Source: CAVQXR01 sp963717955 (GTDB lineage: Bacteria > Actinomycetota > Thermoleophilia > Gaiellales > Gaiellaceae). From it: 64,000 nt of DNA. The stretch spans positions 744,001 to 808,000 of the forward strand of contig CAVQXR010000001.1 in assembly GCA_963717955.1 (NCBI GenBank), read 5' to 3'. Below the pieces are notes generated by a model. That model searched no databases. It saw only the letters and a program-made list of their open reading frames with translations, and was not told the origin of the DNA. The translations under genes and the position numbers were made by a program. The first letter of the stretch is position 1; every line of letters starts with the position of its first letter. Below, piece by piece: positions 60,104 to 64,000 of the stretch.

Positions 60104-61588
60104 ATGGCCGGTCGGAGGTGTGACAATCCGTTCCCGGCGGACGCGGCCGTGAGGGCCATCGGCCGCCACGTCGCGCTGATCGGCTTCATGGGGGCCGGGA
60201 AGACCACGATCGGACATGAAGTCGCACGGCTCACGGAGCGGCCGTTCCTGGACGTCGACGTGGAGCTCGAGCGCCGCCACGGCGCCACCATCCCGGAGCT
60301 CTTCGCCGAGCGCGGCGAGGCATGGTTTCGAAACGCGGAGGCGGAGCTGACATCCAGGCTCCTCGACGGTCACGCGCCCGCGGTCCTCGCGCTCGGCGGC
60401 GGCGCCGTCATGCGGGCCGCGACCCGTGAAGCGCTCACGCGACGTGCGCTGACACTGCTCGTCGACGTCGACGTCGACGAGGCCTGGCGGCGAGTCGCCA
60501 TCTCGCGCCATCGCCCGCTGGCCCAGGACGAGCACGGATTTCGCCAGCTCTACCGGGAGCGAGCGCCCGTGTGCCGCGAGACGGCCGACGCCGTCGTCGA
60601 CGATGCGGAAGGAGCCCTGCTCGCGTGCGGCGACGTGATCGCGGAGGACGGCGCGCTCGCGCGCGCCGGGAAGGTGCTGCCGCGGGACCATGCCGTCGCC
60701 CTCATCGGGGACGAGCGAGTGCTCGGGCTCCATCCTCCGCCCCCCGACGTGCGGATCGTGCAGACGCTGAGTGTCCCCTCGGGCGAGGATGCCAAGCAGC
60801 TTTCCGTGTGCCGAAGGCTCTGGGACGAGCTGACGATCGACCGCACCGGGGCGATCGTCGCCCTGGGTGGGGGAACGACCACCGACGTCGCCGGGTTCGT
60901 GGCGGCCACCTATCTGCGCGGGGTGCCCTGGGTGCCCGTCCCGACCACGCTCGTCGGGCAGGTCGACGCGGCAATCGGCGGAAAGACGGGCATCGACCTC
61001 GCGAAGGGAAAGAACCTGGTCGGCGCCTTCCATCTACCGGCCGCCGTCGTCGCCGATCCGCGCCTGCTGGAAACACTTCCCGAGGCGCACTGGCGTGAAG
61101 GTCTCGCCGAGGTCGTGAAAACGGGCCTGCTCTCCGGGCAGGAGCTCTGGAGCCTCGCTCCAACAGCGATGGTCCGGGCCTGCGCAGCCTTCAAGGTGTC
61201 GGTCTGCGTCGCGGATCCGACCGAGCAGGGCCGGCGCGCGATCCTCAACCTCGGCCATACCTTCGCCCACGGGCTGGAAGCGGCCGCAGGCTATGCGACC
61301 GTCTCCCACGGGCACGCCGTCGCGCTCGGCCTCCGTGCCGCGCTCCTGCTCTCGGAGCGCCATCTCGGGCTCGACCCGGCGGTGCGGCAGGAGGTCGAGT
61401 CCGTCCTGCCGGTCGAGCTTGCGGCCGTCGACGGGGACGCCGCGTGGAGGGCGATGGCGCTCGACAAGAAGGCCCGCGGGGGCGCCCTGCGCCTCGTGCT
61501 GCTCCAGAGGCCCGGGTCGCCGGTGTACGGCGTCGAGCTGCCCGCGGACGAGATCCGCGGGGCGCTCGCCACGCTCGTCGCGGCATAG
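60104..61588 (+). CDS. aroKB: Bifunctional shikimate kinase / 3-dehydroquinate synthase (AroK-AroB fusion)
   Basis: 494 residues. Residues ~20-180 are shikimate kinase: P-loop LIGFMGAGKTTIGHEVARLT, RPFLDVDVELERRHGATIPE, ALGGGAVMRA and the lid YRERAPVCRETADA. Residues ~185-494 are 3-dehydroquinate synthase: PSGEDAKQLSVCRRLWDELT, GGGTTTDVAGFVAATYLRGV, PTTLVGQVDAAIGGKTGIDL, EVVKTGLL, zinc-site LNLGHTFAHGLEAAAGYATV and SHGHAVALGLRAAL. The two enzymes act at steps 5 and 2 of the shikimate pathway. The frame is continuous with no start between the domains. True start uncertain: ATG 60104 or GTG 60149. Confidence 0.93.
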   Translation: MAGRRCDNPFPADAAVRAIGRHVALIGFMGAGKTTIGHEVARLTERPFLDVDVELERRHGATIPELFAERGEAWFRNAEAELTSRLLDGHAPAVLALGGGAVMRAATREALTRRALTLLVDVDVDEAWRRVAISRHRPLAQDEHGFRQLYRERAPVCRETADAVVDDAEGALLACGDVIAEDGALARAGKVLPRDHAVALIGDERVLGLHPPPPDVRIVQTLSVPSGEDAKQLSVCRRLWDELTIDRTGAIVALGGGTTTDVAGFVAATYLRGVPWVPVPTTLVGQVDAAIGGKTGIDLAKGKNLVGAFHLPAAVVADPRLLETLPEAHWREGLAEVVKTGLLSGQELWSLAPTAMVRACAAFKVSVCVADPTEQGRRAILNLGHTFAHGLEAAAGYATVSHGHAVALGLRAALLLSERHLGLDPAVRQEVESVLPVELAAVDGDAAWRAMALDKKARGGALRLVLLQRPGSPVYGVELPADEIRGALATLVAA

Positions 61589-61591
61589 ACT
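61586..61591 (+). promoter_or_regulatory. -10 hexamer TAGACT, leaderless-type
   Basis: TAGACT overlaps the aroKB stop and lies 7 nt before GTG 61599 of aroQ. Confidence 0.4.
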
Positions 61592-61598
61592 CCCAGGT

Positions 61599-62030
61599 GT
61601 GCAGATCGCGGTGCTCAACGGCGCCAACCTCAATGTGCTGGCGGACCGCGATCCGCAGCTCTACGGAGGCATCTCCTATCAGGAGCTCGAGACGCGGATC
61701 TACGCCTGGGCAGGCGATCTCGATCTCACCGCGCGCTGTTTCCAGACGAACCACGAAGGGCAGTTCATCGATTGGTGCCACGACACACGGGCCTGGGCGG
61801 ACGCCGTGGTCGTCAACCCGGGCGCCTGGACGCACTACAGCTACGCGGTCCGGGACGCCATCGACCTGGTCGCCGTGCCCGTCGTCGAGGTCCACCTGTC
61901 GAACATCCTCGAGCGAGAGGAATGGCGCCGCCACTCGGTGATCGAGGACGTCGTCGCGCACCGGATCATGGGGATTGGCCCCGACGGCTATCGCGAGGCC
62001 CTTCGGTGGATCGCCCGGAGCATCCCGTGA
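61599..62030 (+). CDS. aroQ: Type II 3-dehydroquinate dehydratase
   Basis: 143 residues. Opening VQIAVLNGANLNVLADRDPQ with catalytic Asn and the flexible-loop Tyr in QLYGGISYQELE, QTNHEGQFIDWCHDTRAWAD, VVNPGAWTHYSYAVRDAIDL with the catalytic His region, VEVHLSNILEREEWRRHSVI. Converts 3-dehydroquinate to 3-dehydroshikimate, so the steps from DAHP through shikimate-3-phosphate to chorismate are covered here except AroA and DAHP synthase. Its stop overlaps the pepQ start. Confidence 0.94.
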   Translation: MQIAVLNGANLNVLADRDPQLYGGISYQELETRIYAWAGDLDLTARCFQTNHEGQFIDWCHDTRAWADAVVVNPGAWTHYSYAVRDAIDLVAVPVVEVHLSNILEREEWRRHSVIEDVVAHRIMGIGPDGYREALRWIARSIP

Positions 62031-63079
62031 CGTCCCGCATCGACCGCCTCCGCGCCCGCTTCCCCGAGGACTGCGGTGCCTTCCTCGTCACGAACGGCGT
62101 CAACATCCGCTACCTGAGCGGGTTCGCCAGCTCGAACGCCGTGCTGCTCGTCGACGCCGAGCGCGTCCGGCTGCTGACCGACGGGCGCTATCTCTCCGCG
62201 GCGCGGACGGTGCAGGACGTCGAGGCGGTCGGTGCGTCGCGGGACCTCGCAGCAGACCTCCGGGAGCGCCTCCCGTCGCTCGTCTCCGGACCGGTCGCGT
62301 TCGAGGCGGACGACCTCACGGTCGCACGACACACCGCGATCGCGGCGAGCGGTGTCGAGCTCGTCGCGACCCGCGGCATCGTCGAGGCGGTTCGCGCCGT
62401 GAAGGAGCCTGCCGAGCGCGACGCGATCCGCCGGGCCGCGTCGCTGCTGACGGCATCACTCGAGCGGCTGACGGCGGACCGCGTGATCGGACGCAGCGAG
62501 CTGGAGCTCGCGTGGTCCCTCGAGCGAACGATGCGCGAGCTGGGCGCCGACGGCGTGGGGTTCGACCCCATCGTCGCGAGCGGCGCGAACGCCGCGCTGC
62601 CGCATCACCGGCCCGGAACACGGATCGTCGAAGCCGGCGAAACGTTCCTCGTCGATGCCGGCTGCCTGCTCGACGGATACCGGTCAGACTGCACGCGGAC
62701 ATTTGCCACCGGGACGCTTCCGTCCGAGCTCGGGCGGGCGTACGACGTGTGCCTGGAGGCGCAGCGGCGGTCGCTCGAGGCGGTCGTCCCGGGCGCATCG
62801 TGCAGCGCCGTCGACGCGGTCGCCCGGAAGATCGTCGCCGACGCCGGCTACCCGGTCGTGCACGGGCTGGGTCACGGGGTCGGGCTCGACATCCACGAGG
62901 AGCCCCGGCTGACGGACACCGCCACCGGAGTGCTGGAGGTCGGGAACGTGGTGACGGTCGAGCCCGGTGTCTATCTGCCGGGCGTGGGCGGGATCAGGAT
63001 CGAGGATCTCGTCATCGTGTCGGAGGACGGCCCCGAGGTGCTGACCCCGTTTCCGAAGGAGCTCCTGGTTCTCGCCTGA
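62027..63079 (+). CDS. pepQ: Xaa-Pro aminopeptidase / prolidase (M24 family)
   Basis: 350 residues from GTG 62027 (MTSRIDRLRARFPEDCGAFL). N-terminal creatinase-like domain with YLSGFASSNAVLLVDAERVR. The M24 catalytic domain shows all metal ligands: Asp in TFLVDAGC, Asp in GYRSDCTRTFATG, His in HGLGHGVGLDIHEEPRL, Glu in VVTVEPGVYLPGVGG and Glu in IRIEDLVIV. Cleaves Xaa-Pro bonds in the cytoplasm. It sits between aroQ and efp, the standard bacterial neighbourhood of pepQ/pepP. Confidence 0.93.
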   Translation: MTSRIDRLRARFPEDCGAFLVTNGVNIRYLSGFASSNAVLLVDAERVRLLTDGRYLSAARTVQDVEAVGASRDLAADLRERLPSLVSGPVAFEADDLTVARHTAIAASGVELVATRGIVEAVRAVKEPAERDAIRRAASLLTASLERLTADRVIGRSELELAWSLERTMRELGADGVGFDPIVASGANAALPHHRPGTRIVEAGETFLVDAGCLLDGYRSDCTRTFATGTLPSELGRAYDVCLEAQRRSLEAVVPGASCSAVDAVARKIVADAGYPVVHGLGHGVGLDIHEEPRLTDTATGVLEVGNVVTVEPGVYLPGVGGIRIEDLVIVSEDGPEVLTPFPKELLVLA

Positions 63080-63124
63080 CCGCCCCGGGGCCGGTCGCCG
63101 AGGCCGGCGCGACCCAGCGGCGAC

Positions 63125-63130
63125 TAGAAT
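63125..63130 (+). promoter_or_regulatory. -10 hexamer TAGAAT, leaderless-type
   Basis: TAGAAT lies 8 nt before GTG 63139 of efp. Confidence 0.55.
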
Positions 63131-63138
63131 CCACGATC

Positions 63139-63705
63139 GTGGCCGAGACCATCTCCACCGCGCAGTTCAAGAACGGCATGCACATCGAGCTCGACGGCCA
63201 GGTGTGGAGGATTGTCGAGTTCCAGCACGTGAAGCCCGGCAAGGGGGGCGCGTTCGTTCGTACGAAGCTCAAGAACGCGGCGACCGGGGCGGTGGTCGAG
63301 AAGACGTTTCGCGCCGGCGAGAAGATGCCGCGCGTGCACACCGAGACGAAGAGCGTGCAGTACCTCTACGACGCCGGCGACGAAATCGTTTTCATGGACG
63401 AGGAGACGTTCGAACAGGTCTCGTTCCCGCGCGTCGAGGTCGAGGCGGAGCTCGAGCTCCTCCAGCCGTCGAGCTCGGTCCTGCTGCTGACTCTCGACGG
63501 GCGACCGTCCGGGATCGAGCTTCCCGCCTCGGTCGAGCTGCCCGTTGTGGACACCGAGCCCGGTGTCAAGGGCGACACCGTCTCGAACGTGACGAAGCCT
63601 GCGAAGCTCGAGACGGGCGCGGTCGTCCAGGTTCCCCTGTTCGTCAATGTCGGTGACCGGATCAAGGTCGACACCCGCGAGCGGCGCTACATCTCGCGCG
63701 TCTAG
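63139..63705 (+). CDS. efp: Elongation factor P
   Basis: 188 residues, normal length. Domain I has ISTAQFKNGMHIELDGQVWR and the modifiable-loop lysine in HVKPGKGGAFVRTKLKN; domains II and III follow with TFRAGEKMPRVHTETKSVQY, YDAGDEIVFMDEETFEQVSF and the signature VSNVTKPAKLETGAVVQVPL. Rescues ribosomes stalled at polyproline. GTG 63139 follows a leaderless-type -10. The loop lacks the PPGKG/Arg type, so a Lys-loop or unmodified EF-P is expected; the modifying enzyme is not in the window. Confidence 0.96.
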   Translation: MAETISTAQFKNGMHIELDGQVWRIVEFQHVKPGKGGAFVRTKLKNAATGAVVEKTFRAGEKMPRVHTETKSVQYLYDAGDEIVFMDEETFEQVSFPRVEVEAELELLQPSSSVLLLTLDGRPSGIELPASVELPVVDTEPGVKGDTVSNVTKPAKLETGAVVQVPLFVNVGDRIKVDTRERRYISRV

Positions 63706-63715
63706 GCCACCGGTC

Positions 63716-64000
63716 TTGACCGAGCTCTGGGACACGACCATCAGGCTCCTCTCGCAGGAGCCGCTCGCCCGGCACGTCGGGACATCACGACTGCTCGAGG
63801 TCGCCGACGTGCTCGACCGTGCGGGCTTTCGCTGCCTCGAGGTCTCGGGCGGCGGGTGCTTCGACTGGTGCATCGACAGCGGCGTCGAAAGCCCGTGGGA
63901 GCGGATTCGCGCGCTCGACGCACGGTGCAGCACGCCGCTCTCGATCGCACTCCGCGGACGCTTCCTCGTCGGCTCCCGCCCCTTGTCGGTCGATCTGGTT
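63716..64000 (+). CDS. Biotin-dependent carboxyltransferase subunit (pyruvate/oxaloacetate type), 3'-partial
   Basis: First 95 codons from TTG 63716 (LTELWDTTIRLLSQEPLARH) before the window ends. The DRE-TIM barrel opening is visible: WDTTIR with the metal-binding Asp, GTSRLLEVADVLDRAGFRCL, EVSGGGCFDWCIDSGVESPW, ERIRAL and LRGRFLVG. This matches the carboxyltransferase domain of oxaloacetate decarboxylase alpha, transcarboxylase 5S or pyruvate carboxylase. The usual next gene in relatives is the biotin carboxyl carrier/biotin carboxylase. It lies 10 bp past efp. Confidence 0.85.
   Translation, partial: MTELWDTTIRLLSQEPLARHVGTSRLLEVADVLDRAGFRCLEVSGGGCFDWCIDSGVESPWERIRALDARCSTPLSIALRGRFLVGSRPLSVDLV

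Noticed and set aside
1..64000. CRISPR arrays
   Set aside because: No short direct repeats with regular unique spacers seen; the only regular repeats are the in-frame 69-bp units at 9189-9452.
1..64000. Stop-codon recoding or selenocysteine insertion near the rSAM-associated transferases
   Set aside because: Family names mention selenium domains, but no in-frame TGA, SECIS-like hairpin or sel gene is seen in 35.8-40.4 kb.

Overview
The window is high-GC bacterial DNA. Gene content, the frequent GTG starts, many apparently leaderless promoters and the gene order alaS-ruvX-mltG-aroE-aroC-aroKB-aroQ-pepQ-efp point to an actinobacterium, most like the Thermoleophilia (Gaiellales/Solirubrobacterales). 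This is inferred from gene content; no rRNA is present to confirm it.

Layout. 1-9.5 kb: a broken luciferase-like monooxygenase, a PEP-utilising-type protein, two tandem LuxR-type ATPase regulators, a DUF4242 protein and a membrane-anchored 23-residue-repeat protein. 9.6-17.1 kb: a catabolic-looking set (thiolase, alpha/beta hydrolase, intact luciferase-like monooxygenase on the minus strand; zinc alcohol dehydrogenase, MetE-like protein, ABM monooxygenase and CorA on the plus strand). 17.6-19.8 kb: family-25 glycosyltransferase, PAS-LuxR regulator and a secreted beta-helix protein. 20.24-30.26 kb: a genomic island bounded by a perfect 48-bp direct repeat of the 3' half of tRNA-Gln(CTG). It carries a Cys-type sulfatase, its radical SAM maturase, an IS481 element, an oxidoreductase and a truncated integrase. 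30.5-40.4 kb: a long minus-strand run ending in an HD-family protein and a heterodimeric ABC exporter. Its upper part is a tightly overlapping operon: uracil-DNA-glycosylase-like, radical SAM, DUF2064 transferase, acyl-CoA-dehydrogenase-like, DoxX, GT2. 40.4-64 kb: plus-strand housekeeping genes (HisD-family, hisS, aspS, mnmA, alaS, ruvX, mltG, the shikimate genes, pepQ, efp and the start of a carboxyltransferase). They are interrupted by an IS481 element inside a cluster of palindromic repeats and by a minus-strand lamin-tail/cadherin-like/RTX surface protein.

The most unusual global signal is about 48 single-base frame breaks. All can be resolved as +1 insertions: 23 in the sulfatase, 12 in the first monooxygenase, 5 in one transposase and one each in eight other genes. 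Gene lengths modulo 3 agree with the counts, and conserved protein sequence resumes after each one. They are either insertion-type assembly error or something biological; the sequence alone cannot decide. A second recurrent pattern is a TANNNT/GATAAT hexamer 6-9 nt before the start codon of at least thirteen genes, typical of leaderless transcripts.
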